From assembly GCA_023014485.1 (NCBI GenBank), contig JAJOZX010000087.1, positions 1,350,001-1,414,000 on the forward strand: a DNA stretch of 64,000 nt, written 5' to 3'. Below are positions 33,421-44,910 of this stretch, piece by piece. The translations under genes were made by a program, and so were the position numbers. The DNA is from Bathynomus jamesi. Taxonomy: Eukaryota > Arthropoda > Malacostraca > Isopoda > Cirolanidae. Below the pieces are notes generated by a model, which did no database searches, was not told where the DNA came from, and worked only from the letters and a program-made list of their open reading frames with translations. Each line of letters starts with the position of its first letter. Position 1 is the stretch's first letter.

Positions 33421-33966
33421 AATAGACATTTAAGGAGAAATAAGATGATGACCAAAATTAATATGATTTGGTATATAAACTGAATATTATTAGGTAATAG
33501 TTTACTTTATTTTATTTCTTAACTTTATATTACCATATCGGCTCGAATACAAGATGGTATCAAATAGGACTTCCTGTACGGCGTACCAATAAAAAATATG
33601 GAAATCACACACACACACATAGTTAATTATAATAGTCTATACGTATAATAGCTAAAATAAATTATAATTCTATAGTTACTGTATAACGCTCGAGTTATTC
33701 ATTTCAATTATTTACTTAAATGAAAAAAAAGGCAGAAAAAGAGGGACGGGAGTTTGAGAGTTTGAGTGATGTGGCAACATAACATCGAAGTTTGGGAGTT
33801 AAGAGACATTACCGGTAAGAAATAATATTAACCAGCGATACTGCGAGTGGAGAATCAGAACTAAGAAGGAAAACTGCCTTTCAAATTACAAACATCTGAA
33901 CGAGCAATGACGATAATTCTGAAAGTTTTGTCGAGGAAATAAATTGTAAAAGAAAAGTTTGAAAGA
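33421..33966. other. Unassigned stretch
   Basis: It holds a short (CA)n run near 33606 and a donor-like GTAAGA at 33812. I see no supported gene. Confidence 0.35.
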
Positions 33967-34437
33967 ATGATCATGGAAGAAGCAACTCACATAGGAGGAA
34001 ACAAAGGTAATATTTATAAAACAGAAAGAAAAAAAATTTAAAATTTAAGTATTATCTAAATATAAGTATAAGGACTATAAAGTTATATGATGCATTAACT
34101 TGTAACAAAATGAGCTGAAATAAAGTATACTTCATTGACTGAAAGAATTACTTTGCTATACGTTATAAATTCCTCATAAAATCATGAAATTTAGAAAATT
34201 ATTAACACTGTTTTAAATGTTTTTTACGTTTAAATTTTAGAAAAGTTGCAGATAGATTTGTCTGTTGGGGTCAAAGTTGAAAAATTAAAGAGCGAACAAG
34301 CTGACTATGCAGAAAATGTTAGCAAAGTTGTCACAAATTGCAGCATTATTCAATGGTGGAAAGAAATTGTTTTTTATTGGACTCTGAAGGCTGCGGCATA
34401 TAGTCCTATCATTGCTAGTTGCCCAAGTTTATACTGA
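33967..34437 (+). CDS. Possible two-exon small gene
   Basis: ATG at 33967 opens 40 nt that end at a donor-like AAAG|GTAATA (34006/34007). An acceptor-like TTTAAATTTTAG ends at 34240, and joining the two keeps the frame open to a TGA at 34435-34437, giving about 78 residues. The predicted protein contains KLKSEQADYAENVSKVV and a CSIIQWWKEI segment, neither recognised. No promoter or poly(A) signal is evident. This is a model from splice signals only. Confidence 0.25.
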
Positions 34438-34508
34438 AAGAAATTTTCAAGGTTTTCACTATATGCTGAACTCGTTAAGAAATGAAGTTAAAAAAAAAAA
34501 AATATATA

Positions 34509-34611
34509 TATATATATATACACACACACGAGTATATTGATTCCATTTATATATATATATATATATAAATAAATGGAATCAATATACTCGTGTGTGTGTG
34601 TGTGTATATAT
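34509..34611. repeat. Hairpin of two 41-bp arms with TA/CA content
   Basis: CACGAGTATATTGATTCCAT on the left is answered by ATGGAATCAATATACTCGTG on the right, extended outward by CA/TG and TA repeats. The arms (about 34509-34550 and 34571-34611) close a loop of about 20 bases. Confidence 0.8.
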
Positions 34612-35133
34612 ATTAATGTAAAGTACGACGCTTGTGTAGAAGAGTGTTCCGCACAAGATGAGGAGGGAGAACAAGCAAATGAAAAATGAGGTACCTCGCA
34701 GAAATCGAACCCGGGGTCATCCAATTGCCGGTCGGATATGTTAACCACTACACCAAGGACCCCGATTAGTCAGTACTCGTAATTCTCCTATATACGAACG
34801 GAATCAAATGCCCTGAGGAGGCACCTTCCCATGCCGTACATATATACATTTTAACTGCAAACAACACAGTATAATTAGTGTAAAGAACGACACTTGTGTA
34901 GAAGAGTGTTCCGAGCAAGACGAGGAGGGAGAACAAGAAAATGAAAAATGAGGTACCTCCCAGGAATCGAACCCGGGATCATCCAATTGCCAGTCGGATA
35001 TGTTAACCACTACACCAAGGACCCCGATTAGTCAGTACTCATAATTCTCCTACATACGAGCGGAATCAAATGCCCTGAGGGGGCACCTTCGCATGCCGTA
35101 CATATATACATTTTAACTGCAAACAACACACAG
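34612..35133 (-). mobile_element. Tandem dimer of a tRNA-like SINE
   Basis: Two units of about 261 bp follow each other directly (34612-34872 and 34873-35133). On the minus strand each contains CTTGGTGTAGTGGTTAACAT (A-box region) and a B box of the form GGGTTCGATTYC (near 34692-34703 and 34964-34975), about 40 bases apart, as in a tRNA. The first unit ends with TA and the second continues into a dispersed repeat. Confidence 0.75.
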
Positions 35134-35134
35134 T

Positions 35135-35340
35135 ATGTCAAATCATTCGGAAATATGCAAAGGTTATTTTCGTTCAACAATTGATTTCTTTGACTCCGTT
35201 AATCTAATTCTGGGTATCGTACGACATTCACTTCGTTTTGACCTATCGCGTCATACGCTGCCAGATATAAACTGTAATTACCTTATTTTAATTTCCAAAA
35301 AACTGTACACTTCATCTTACGATTTTTTATAGTTTAGACA
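35135..35340 (+). repeat. Dispersed repeat, second copy at 50162
   Basis: ATGTCAAATCATTCGGAAAT through ATAAACTGTAATTA is repeated at 50162-50345 with about ten differences. The sequence can be read as a 65-codon frame in one copy and a longer one in the other, but no family is recognised. Confidence 0.75.
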
Positions 35341-35803
35341 ATACCAACTTATTAGAAAGATGTAATTTAACATCTCAACAATCCGACAATAATGGAATTT
35401 CCCTTTTTATAAGTTACCATTGTTTTTATGGAGTACTATCCTCGCTTTTCGTTTGGGCACGAAAACGAAAGCCGAAAAAATGGTCGTTTTTAAAGAGTTT
35501 AACCTGTTACAGAATTTAATTTATTTTTTTTATCTAGCTTTGGGTACCAGGTATTTTGGTACTTGTTATTTGAAATTATCCAGAATTAAACCAGCAAATT
35601 ATTCTTCCACCTTACAGCTAGAGTAAGTGGGTATTTCTTACAAATCTGTTTACAAAAGAATTTCACAAATCTCTTTCAAATGAAGGACATTTTATAGCTT
35701 GAACGCGCCATGTTTTGTTTTGATTTTGCCTCGCGTTTAAATTTGTTTCATTTTTATGAACAATTCGTCTCCTGTTTAATTAACCTTATTACATTCCACA
35801 TAC
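35341..35803. other. Unassigned stretch
   Basis: A 68-codon plus frame at 35420-35626 is not recognised. Nothing else is supported before the hAT element. Confidence 0.35.
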
Positions 35804-35811
35804 ATCACAAT

Positions 35812-36682
35812 CAGTGGCGTGCGGTGATTTTTCGTCAAGGGGAAGCAATTCAAGCAAAAACAACAAAGATTATATAAAATAAAAATAAAACTTTAAAATA
35901 CTCGTATATAATAAAAACAAAACACATATAATCATCTACTTACTTTACTTATAGGTTAATTTATTGTTCTTTCTTTTTTATTAAATATATCTATTATTTC
36001 TTCGTAAAAGGCATCGGTTTTCATATCCTTAAGAAGCTTTTTCTCAATTGAGATTAAAGCTAAACTTGCAAGCCTTTCTTACCCTTGCGCATTTCTAGCG
36101 TAGTTATGTATTCGCTTTAAATGAGAGAATGACAGCAGACAGCACGTTAAGTTGCCAGATATTTCAAGAAAATTAACTATAAGATCTGGACAGCGAAATC
36201 TAAATTGCTTCCTTTTTGACATAGGGAAGGATAAAATAACGATAAATATATATTCTTTTTCGCTTAACATGGCCATGGAATTTTTTAGTAGAAAAACTAT
36301 ATATGAAACTTGTTGTATTCAATAAATACTACATTATTAAACATTAAATGAGTTTTTAGAATGGAAAGAAACAATTTGTAACAGTAAAAAAAAAGCGAAA
36401 GTTATTGGGAAAAAGGATGCATTTCGTCAATTGTTGTCCAACTCGAGATTTTTTGCGTCGGCTTTCTTAAAGGTTCTTGCACGAACGGCAACCAATGTAC
36501 ACTATATACTATGTATCCACCTGATTACCAATCAAATGATATAAATAGTATAATAAAATGATTTTGTACACATTATTAACACATATTGAACTGTTTAAAC
36601 TTTAACGTATAATACAGCATTTTCTTCTTTCTTTGAATAGGGAAGCATTGCTTCCCTTGCTTCCATGGACCGCACGCCACTG
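35812..36682 (-). mobile_element. hAT element with 8-bp duplication
   Basis: The termini are CAGTGGCGTGCGGT (35812) and ACCGCACGCCACTG (ending 36682), flanked by ATCACAAT at 35804-35811 and 36683-36690. Length is 871 bp. It retains a C-terminal transposase piece on the minus strand, so it is an internally deleted derivative. Confidence 0.95.
35956..36276 (-). pseudogene. hAT transposase C-terminus, ZMYM1-like type
   Basis: The frame reads CCLLSFSHLKRIHNYARNAQ, then an in-frame TAA, then ERLASLALISIEKKLLKDM and AFYEEIIDIFNKK. This is the end of hAT transposases of the ZMYM1/52-kDa-repressor-like kind, whose C-terminus reads F-S-x-L-K-R-I-K-x-Y-x-R-N-x-M-x-Q-E-R-L-x-x-L-A-L. The stop at the Q/M-x-Q-E-R position kills it. 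Confidence 0.75.
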
Positions 36683-36699
36683 ATCACAATACAGTATAT

Positions 36700-37148
36700 T
36701 GAGGGGTCCCGCGTCTTAAGGTACCTAAGCGCCAAAATTAAAATTCGTCAAAAATCGCCTCCAAAGTTCAGCAATATTCTGGCAATAGTATCTCTATCTC
36801 TGTTATTAATTGAGCTAGAACGTTCATTTTAGGCTAAATTAGAGTTCTAAGTATGCTAATGAAGATGTTGATGAGTTTTTCGTATAGATTTTCATATTTT
36901 ATATTTTCTATATATATTTTTTAATTTTTTGATTTTCTTATTATGCCGAACTTTGGGTGAACTTTTGGCTGGCGATAGAGATGAAAAAAGTAATGCGCTT
37001 CATAAGGCTTTCAACCATACTTCTAGTGTCGTAAGGTCATTATGACCCAAACCACGCGATAGAGGAAGGGTGAAAATAGTGATATCCATCAAAAACACGT
37101 TTTCACCTGTGGTGGCGCTTAGGTACCTTAAGACGCGCGACCCCTCAA
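36700..37148. mobile_element. 450-bp MITE with GAGGGGTC inverted ends
   Basis: The left end TGAGGGGTCCCGCGTCTTAA (36700) continues with GGTACCTAAGCGCCA and is complemented at the right end up to about 37148. The arms are about 36 bp with one or two mismatches. The interior lacks coding sequence. The flanks are TATT/TTATT, so the target duplication may be short; the superfamily is unknown. Confidence 0.8.
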
Positions 37149-37150
37149 TT

Positions 37151-37443
37151 ATTATTTATAACCTTTGGTTAGCTTCCGCCTGAATTGTTCATTTTGACGA
37201 AGGTCAAGCTTTTCACTCCAACTTAGACCTACAATTTAACGTGGAATCCGAACCACGCCCCATCAGCAGCCCAGCGTCTTAACTAATAGGCCACCTAGGG
37301 TACCCATTTATCTACCAACCACTTTCTTTATTGTGTGGAAGGATGAACAGCTGGGTTTTGCTGCGCGCCGGCTGCCGTCGGGTCTCGAACCCAAGGCCGA
37401 TGGTTTCGTAGTCAGTGACGCTGACCACTACACCACCGAGGCG

Positions 37444-37445
<2 letters not shown>
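37151..37445 (-). mobile_element. Composite tRNA-derived SINE, copy 3
   Basis: It has the same structure as copies 1 and 2. The distal module here has the best B box, GGGTTCGAGACC, on the minus strand at 37380-37391. It is followed by a compound (TA)n array at 37445-37521. Confidence 0.75.
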
Positions 37446-37525
<80 letters not shown>

Positions 37526-37684
37526 GAATTGAATCAATGACTCAATAAAACCTGTAAAAAAGTTATGATGATGCTGGATTGCTAAAATATTTACTGCAAG
37601 AAAATACCTTACAACATTCTAATTTTAGTATTCAGTTGGTATTCCTTTCATATATATATATATATATATTGTAAAAAAAGTTGA

Positions 37685-37860
37685 ATGCAGCTATATTTAG
37701 AATTCTACAATTTATTATTCCCAAATCAATATGAATTCCGTAATAATAAAACAACGGAAATGGCTATTTTACATCTTATGAAAAATGCAAATATTGCTAA
37801 AGAGAACGAAGAAATAATGATATCAATATTTATAGATTTGAGTAATGCGTTAACCATAAT
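37685..37860 (+). pseudogene. LINE RT fragment
   Basis: The plus-strand frame contains NQYEFRNNKTTEMAILHLM followed about 14 residues later by SIFIDLSNAL. These are RT blocks Q-x-G-F-R-x-x-x-S-T-x-x-A and F-x-D-L-S-K-A-F-D; the second Asp of the latter and the rest of the palm are lost. Confidence 0.7.
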
Positions 37861-38154
37861 ATTCTACTTAAATTATATTGTTACGACTTTAGAGGACCAA
37901 TCAGTAATTGGTTTAAAAGTTATTTGTTCAATAGATATAATTTTATTTTAGTAAATAAATTATGATCAACTAAAACGCTCGTGAAACATGGTGTGTCACA
38001 GCACTCAAGTAGCATGGCCGCAAAATGGTAGAGTGCAATTGCATTCAATGTTGATCATTGTTGAAAAGGGGTATGGGTAATGGTGAAAAGGGGTGGGGGT
38101 ATTGCAAAGGGGGTGGAGGTTATGCAACAAGGGGATGGGGTTTAACCCCCAAGT
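37861..38154. other. Unassigned stretch, G-rich tandem motif
   Basis: At about 38065-38150 a GGGG-rich degenerate repeat (AAAAGGGGTGGGGGTATTGC type) is present. No gene is seen. Confidence 0.4.
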
Positions 38155-39650
38155 TGCCGGAATCTAAAAATTAAGGAGGCAAGGGGCGTCTGCCCCCTCC
38201 TCGCTGAGAGGCTGCTAACAAGGGACTGATTCGAAGTAATCGAAGTCGGAGTGAAGAAGTGACATTATTTTACAATTACATGATTTATATACAATCTAAA
38301 TTTTGGGGGCAGTGCAGTTAAACACATGATCAGATTTTTGAAAGATTCCAAATAAAAATTTGAAAAATGAAAATAAAAATAGTATTTTCGCCGACTATAC
38401 ATTTCTAAAGGGCGACATAATTACATTGAGTACAATCCAAGTACATCAGTGAGCACATTGCAACTTCGGTTTATTACAATTATGATTACAATTACCAACC
38501 AATTCACATTCGTTTATTATCGTTAATTATAGTTTTATTAAAGTACATTAATTACATTATAAATTATCATTACTTACAGTTTTATTAAAGTACGGTACCT
38601 CAATTACATTATTAGGTACATTAGTCACTTACAATTCTTACAGTGTTTTTTTATATTTATATATGGTTATTAGTACAACACAAAGTACATGGGCACATAC
38701 GGTATATATTTATTTACAACATAATATGTTATAATGTTATAATATGTTATAATATATTATAAATTTGAATTCAGAGGGAGAGGAGGTATTACGTTTTTAG
38801 ATGTTCAATTTATGCTGTGATCATCGAATTGCGTACACTTGCATAAGCGTTTTCGAGTTCATTGCGGGAGGCGAAATAATTAAAAATAAAAATAATAAAA
38901 ATAATACATGCAAACGTATTTGGACGACTTTGAACGAACAGGTACGAATGCCTAAAGTTTTGTACACATATCGATACGTAACACAATAGGTTGTGTGCGT
39001 AATATAGACAAGAGTGAATGTGGACTGATAGGTTGAGAGGGCATAAGTAGACAATAGGTAGATGAATGAATAAGTAATAAAATTAACAAAAGATAAAGGT
39101 CAAGACAGGACATGGATGTATGAACGAATAACATATAAATAATGACGTATAGAGTGTACAGTTTTTATTATTATTATGTTAAAGAATTTCCATACATTGT
39201 ATACTAGAGATATGATGAAGGGAAATTAATGACGGGAAAATTGAAGGGAATTAAGCTACTTTATGATGTCATAGTTATTCAAATTATGTCATACGTACAG
39301 TGTAAGTCATTATTGGGAGGATTCAAAAGAAACGAATTAAAGACAAAGAGTGGGTAATAAGGACTAAGTACAACTATGGGTTCCAATCCTGCTATATGCA
39401 ATGTGCATACATAATCTAATAAAATTTAGGGATGAGGGTTAGGTGCAAGACAACCATAATTAATTATAATAAATTGTCTAAGAAATGAAAAATGGAAATA
39501 TGGACACGACGAAACCATAGAAATGGTAAGTCGTATGGTTGACACTGAAAAAAAAATAGAAAGCAACAAATAAAAATTTTATGCAAACTCGCGTTAAGCG
39601 ATTTTGGTTATTTAAAAATGAATATTGATTATTCATTGTTCATTTTTACA
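38155..39650 (-). repeat. 3' LTR (truncated) of decayed LTR element
   Basis: It is nearly identical over about 1.48 kb to 46717-48235 in the same orientation. The minus-strand start TGTAAAAATGAACAATGAAT (ending at 39650) is preceded by a purine tract AAAGGGGAGAGCAC (minus), the layout of polypurine tract then LTR. Compared with the 46362-48235 copy it lacks the last 355 bp or so. Confidence 0.75.
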
Positions 39651-39820
39651 GTGCTCTCCCCTTTAAAATGATATTAATACAATAATATAATGCAATTAAT
39701 ACAATGCAATAACATAAAGATAACATCCTAACGATTTCAAATTAGATGATGACGAATTTTTCTTTACAATACAAATTTTATACAGAACAAGTGGGTTCGA
39801 GTGGTTGAGTACAACGCACC
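39651..39820 (-). other. Internal 3' region next to polypurine tract
   Basis: CTCTCCC.TTAAAATGATATTAATA through AACAT.AGTCGGGTGGTT-like sequence is shared with 62152-62280, the region between env and LTR of the element at the right edge. No env frame follows here, so the internal part has been lost or replaced. Confidence 0.6.
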
Positions 39821-42579
39821 GCAATCAAATCTTTAAATGACACTTGCTTAGAGAGTTATAAAATATAAAAAATTCAAAACTTAATACTTTAATTTATGCA
39901 AACAGAATAAAAGGATTAATACGTTAATTTAGACAAACAATGATACAATATTGTTCAATTTTTAACAAAATTTTATTTTTCTGTGGGAAAAATTACATAC
40001 ATAATTAATAGTAGCTAAAAGGGAAAAAAGATAAATTTTAAAGTTCAGGAATTTTTCAGTTACCATGATCGTACAATCTATAAATTAATTTTATTGACTA
40101 TTGTAGGGAAAAATCGAATTACGTAATGGATGATGTACAGACCTGTGGTCAAGTGTGTATTTTATAATTTTTAGGGACAGATTAGCTTAGAGGTTTGTTA
40201 AATTAACAGAATAAATGCATGAGCAAGATTATATATATTAAGCAACAATTATTTCGATGAATTAAATTTAAATGATCTAGAGTAAATATCATAGTTAGCA
40301 TTTACACGCAATTAAATAAAGTTTATCGTGATATCCAATGATTTTAGAATAACGGTTTGTCTATATATAGTATATATATGGTGTGCATATGTGTGTGAGT
40401 GTGTGTGTGTGTGTGTGTGTAAGGATTCGGGAGGTTTTCGAATTAACAGTTATATAATAATTTAAATTGAGAGTAGGGTTATAGAGTCATTTAAGTTTAA
40501 AGTCAACTATTTTTTTTTAAATCCTAATACAGGTAGCATTAATGGTAATGCATTCGTATGAGGTTCAATGTAAAAGTGACTTGAGGTACGAGTGAATTAG
40601 AGTGTGTCAACAATAATAAAATTGAATTAGGGTTATAGATTTTACGTAATTAAATCAGTTGCACGTATATTAAGGTAATAAAAAAAACGCACTTAGAGGA
40701 TCTTACATGTAATGAAAGTAAATCTCACGATATTAAAATTGAATTCCGACACACAATTAATTTAATTCGACTACGACAATTACTCAGTATTAATCGAATA
40801 AAAAAATAATAAAAAAATATAAAAATTAAAAATAGAAATCGATTATAAACTATAATGAACTAACATGAGATTCTAAGGTCCATACTCCTAAAAAAAATAA
40901 AAACACAACTTGTTGGGGTGTTAAAATAAAATAAAAAAGTAAAAAAAAACAAAGTTTGGAGTACTACATTCGGGGGAATTCAGTGACTAAGCGGAGAGAT
41001 ATGTCTGAATTTGACAATACGTCTTTCGTGAGCACTTTGTTGTTTAAAAAAAAAAGATCGCTTGTCACACTGCTTAGAACAAAAATTAAAGGAGGTAAAA
41101 CAAAACGGAGGGATGGCATGTTCCTCCCTATAGTAATTTAAAAAGGAAGTCATTGGGCATGATTGATTAATTATTACACTATTACTGTCATCATATAATC
41201 ATAATAATTATAAAAATCGTTATAAACAATTGTAAAAACGGTTTTGGTTGCAAATAATAAAATATATCATTTTACCTATATATTTATATATGCAACAATG
41301 GCATGAAAAAAAAGAAAAATCGGTCAATTTCCTTCTTACAAAAAAAAAGAAGGTTGAACTAAAGACGCAAACCGGTCAATTCAGGTTGAATTTAATTCTC
41401 TCTTATACAACAACAAAAAAAGGTTGAATTAAATTCTCTTAAATTACATCCTCTTAAATTAAATTATCTTAAAGTAAATTCTCTTAAAGTAAATTCTCTT
41501 AAATTACATTCTCTTAAACAACAAAAAAAAAGTTGAATTCAATTGACTGCATTGAAATGACTTGGGACTTGAAAACTGACTTGAGACTTGAAAACTGAGA
41601 CTTGAAACTAACTTCAAATAAAACTGACTTCAAATAAAGCTGACTTCAAAACTGAAACTGACTTCAAAACTGACTGAAACTTCGAACTGACTAACTTGAA
41701 ACTGACTTACTGACTGACTGACTTGAACTGACTTGAACTGACTGACTTGAAACTAACTTACTGACTTGAACTGCTATGAAGTATTTCTATAAATCTCTGG
41801 GGCGGTTGTCCCTCTTGGCTGCAACCTATTGACTGGAAAGTGACTGACTGAAAACTGAAATTGATTGCACTCCAACTTCTATCAAGTGAAGTCTATTATT
41901 CTCTGGGGCGGTTGTCCCTCTTGGATGCAACCGACTGATTGGAACTAACTGAAATGGACTGCACTGAACTGCTATCAGTGGAGTCTACTGAAGTTGAAAA
42001 CTGAAACTGGAATTTGAAACTGCTTCAAGTATCTTTATAACTCTATAAACTCTTTATAAACTTTCTCTTTCTTAATTTGCAAGTCAATTTAATTCAATAA
42101 TTTGAAAAAAATTTTAAACAAAAATAAAAAATGTAAACATTTCACTCGAATGTACGGGAAGGTACGGTACTATTATGTTTGGTATATAAAATAAAATTAT
42201 TCTATACTAAATATAATAGTGAAAATAAATTAAAATAATTCTATGAAAATAACTGAAATTTAACTCTGAGACATTTAACTTCTGTGACATTTAACTTCTG
42301 TGACATTTAACTTCTGTGACAATTAACTTCTGTGACAATTTAACTGTTTCACTAAAAAAAATGTATCACTGATGTCTGAAATGTTCACTGTGTATCTTGT
42401 AAATTCTGGCTTGATACTCATTACACTGGTCTACAGCCAAAATGCTTCGGAAATAAAAGTAGTCAATCTTTACTAATTTTGGGTCACTGAATACGAAAAT
42501 GATGCCTGAAATTGCCAATTGGCTCTATTTATAAAGATATCAGGCAACCCTGCACCCTACTAACTGGACTGCATCTGTC
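39821..42579. repeat. Non-coding internal stretch with degenerate tandem repeats
   Basis: A (GT)n array lies at 40390-40421. From 41370 to 42060 there are degenerate repeats of TTAAATTCTCTTAAA and of ACTTGAAACTGACT type, and the phrase CTCTGGGGCGGTTGTCCCTC occurs twice (about 41798 and 41896). TTTAACTTCTGTGACA repeats about five times at 42265-42345. On the minus strand TTTATAAATAG (about 42527-42537) resembles a TATA box. No protein is recognised. Confidence 0.5.
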
Positions 42580-42897
42580 GCGTAATATGTAGACGCCTGT
42601 GACACATCGACGCATTGACTCTACTGCGCATGCGCGTAGTTATATTTTTTATTTTAATAAATTCATGTAAATACACGGTGAACCAAAAGTAGGTGGACAG
42701 TAGGTTGAATACGGTTTGTGTTATATTATATTATAACTATGGTGTTCATTATAACTATGGTGTTTGTGTTTTATTATATTAAATATTATAACTAAATTTA
42801 TTTAAATTTTATTTTGTATTATAGTATACAAAAAAATTAAATATGTATTCTCAAAATAAACGTTATCATTTACTGTCCACCTACATTTGGTTCACCC

Positions 42898-42937
<40 letters not shown>

Positions 42938-43202
42938 ATAAAATGTAATTTTAAATTTATCTATTACATTATGTATTTGTAAATTATTTATTAAAAGATA
43001 GATTGGATCATTTTAACATATTGCTCCCAATAATGTTTTTGATATTAACATAAATGGAATACGAACCTAACAACCTTATCTAATTTAAAATTATTAAAAT
43101 GCAATGTAATTACATTAATTTATTAAAATAAAAAAAAATATAACCAAACGCATGGCAGTAGAGTCAAGGCGTCGATGTGTCACAGGCGTCTACGTATTAC
43201 GC
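42580..43202. repeat. Inverted repeat upstream of the 43.3-kb gene
   Basis: GCGTAATATGTAGACGCCTG (42580) with GACACATCGACGC and ACTCTACTGC is complemented at 43150-43202 (GCAGTAGAGTC...GCGTCTACG TATTACGC). The arms continue inward imperfectly for about 85 bp. A small MITE lies in the loop. Confidence 0.8.
42674..42898. mobile_element. 225-bp MITE, GGTGAACCAAA ends
   Basis: CGGTGAACCAAAAGTAGGTG with GACAGTA at the left (about 42676) is complemented by TACTGTCCACCTACATTTGG with TTCACC at the right (ending about 42895). Arms are about 25 bp. It abuts a (TA)n array at 42899-42932. Confidence 0.8.
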
Positions 43203-43306
43203 CACAGCATCAGTTCATTCGCGGAAGTCATACAGTGCACCCTTGTCAAACTCTTTTTAGTGTTTGCTTTTGAAACTGAATTTTTTTCAGCCTAATTTGA
43301 ACAAAG

Positions 43307-44410
43307 ATGCCTCGTAATTGCGTGAACACTGTAGATAACTTCTGTTATGTTTGTGAAGAAATGACTTTTGCATCACAAAAGCGTGCTATAACCGCCGTGA
43401 TTCGGAAAGCCTATCACCTTTATTTTGGCTGTAAGATTGGAGATCAGTACAAGAGCTGGGCCCCACATATATGCTGCAATACTTGTGCAACACATCTTCG
43501 CCATTGGTTGAATCGGAAAAGGAAATCTATGCCTTTTGCAGTGCCAATGGTGTGGAGGGAACCAACAGATCATGTCAGCAATTGTTACTTCTGCATGGTG
43601 CCTCCAGTCAAGGAAGGTATTTGCAAGAAGAAAAAGTGGATTTTACAATATCCGAATATACCCTCTGCTATACGCCCGGTACCTCGCGGCGAAGGACTAC
43701 CCGTTCCTGAGCCCCCACATTCATTCTCCCTGGAGTCAGAGGACGAGGAGAATGAAGGAACCTGCGAAACTTGTGAGCCTTCAACTTCACAAGACCCTGA
43801 ATTTGTTTATAACTTGACATCTTCTAAACCGCACATGATAACTCAGAATGAATTAAACGACTTTATTAGAGATTTAGAACTGCCAAAGAGTAAGGCAGAG
43901 CTGTTAGGCTCCAGATTGCAGCAGTGGAATCTCCTCGCTGAAAATGTTAGAGTGTGTAAGTTTAGTGACCGTCAAAAAGATTTTGTCCCATTCTTCATCA
44001 GGGAAGGTGACCTTGTAGCTTGCAACGACGTCGATGGTCTGATGGCACCTCTCAACATTATTCACAATCCTGATGAGTTGAGACTGTTCATTGATTCATC
44101 GAAGTTGAGTCTAAAAGCTGTTTTGTTGCATGTTGGCAACGTATTGCCATCAATTCCAGTTGGTCATGCAGTCCACATGAAGGAAACATATGACACCATG
44201 AAGCAACTTTTGAACTGCATAAACTATGACAAACATCAGTGGCAGGTTTGTGGTGCCTTGAAAGTTGTTGCTATCGTGCTTGGACTGCAGCCGGGCTACA
44301 CTAAGTATTGCTGTTTTCTGTGTGAATGGGATAGTCGGGCTAGGACTTTCCATTCCATCAAGAAAGATTGGCCAATCACATTAACAATCTATGACATCTT
44401 CGTAACATGA
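43307..44410 (+). pseudogene. Transposon-derived zinc-finger protein, 5' part
   Basis: The 367-codon frame starts MPRNCVNTVDNFCYVCEEMT. It has paired cysteines at residues 13-16 (CYVC) and about 55-60 (CCNTC), then CYFC near residue 93, which suggests an N-terminal zinc-binding module. A proline/acidic linker follows (PVPEPPHSFSLESEDEENEG). Next comes a globular region with WNLLAENVRV, FFIREGDLVACNDVDGL and CCFLCEWDSRAR. It diverges after KKDW and stops. The same family, repeated many times in arthropod and cnidarian genomes, is known to me only as uncharacterised; a mobile origin is likely. The 3' half continues at 44911. Confidence 0.6.
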
Positions 44411-44910
44411 TTCTGTTTTGCCGACATTATCTCTAACTCTGACGAGGCTCTAACAAGATACAGTTTGCCGGCATTATCAATAGTATCTCTTACATGGTCG
44501 AATTCGACTAGACTGACGTATGTAACTCACTTTCTTAACTGATGTACGTAACTAAGACTAATGTACGTAACTTATACTCAAATGGATTCTTGACGGAAAT
44601 GAGTCATAGAGCTACGAGATAGAGAAAGAGAATGCTGCAATTTAATCCTCTCCGTGAGTAAACCGCGTGGGAGAGATCGAATGAGTCATCCACACATTAT
44701 GACGTTATTCTCCTTATATATCCTGTGTTGTGCTAAAGTTGTGTGCGGGTAATACTTTACCGCGCTTTTGCAAACAGGAAATGAAATTTCAATAATAAAA
44801 AAATGAAAAATATATGTATATATATAAAAAATAATAAATATCAATATTAAATATAAAAATATGAATAATAAACAAAAATAAAAAAATGTATTTACCTGAT
44901 TCGTTTTAGC
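44411..44910. other. Intervening sequence between duplicated segments
   Basis: It is AT-rich with several GTACGTAACT-like repeats around 44515-44575, and has stops in all frames. It ends in TTCGTTTTAG, which looks like a splice acceptor immediately before the second copy of the duplicated segment. Confidence 0.45.

Noticed and set aside
43471..43817. Alternative plus-strand frames over the 43-kb gene
   Set aside because: They overlap the better frame with conserved cysteine pairs and show no motifs.
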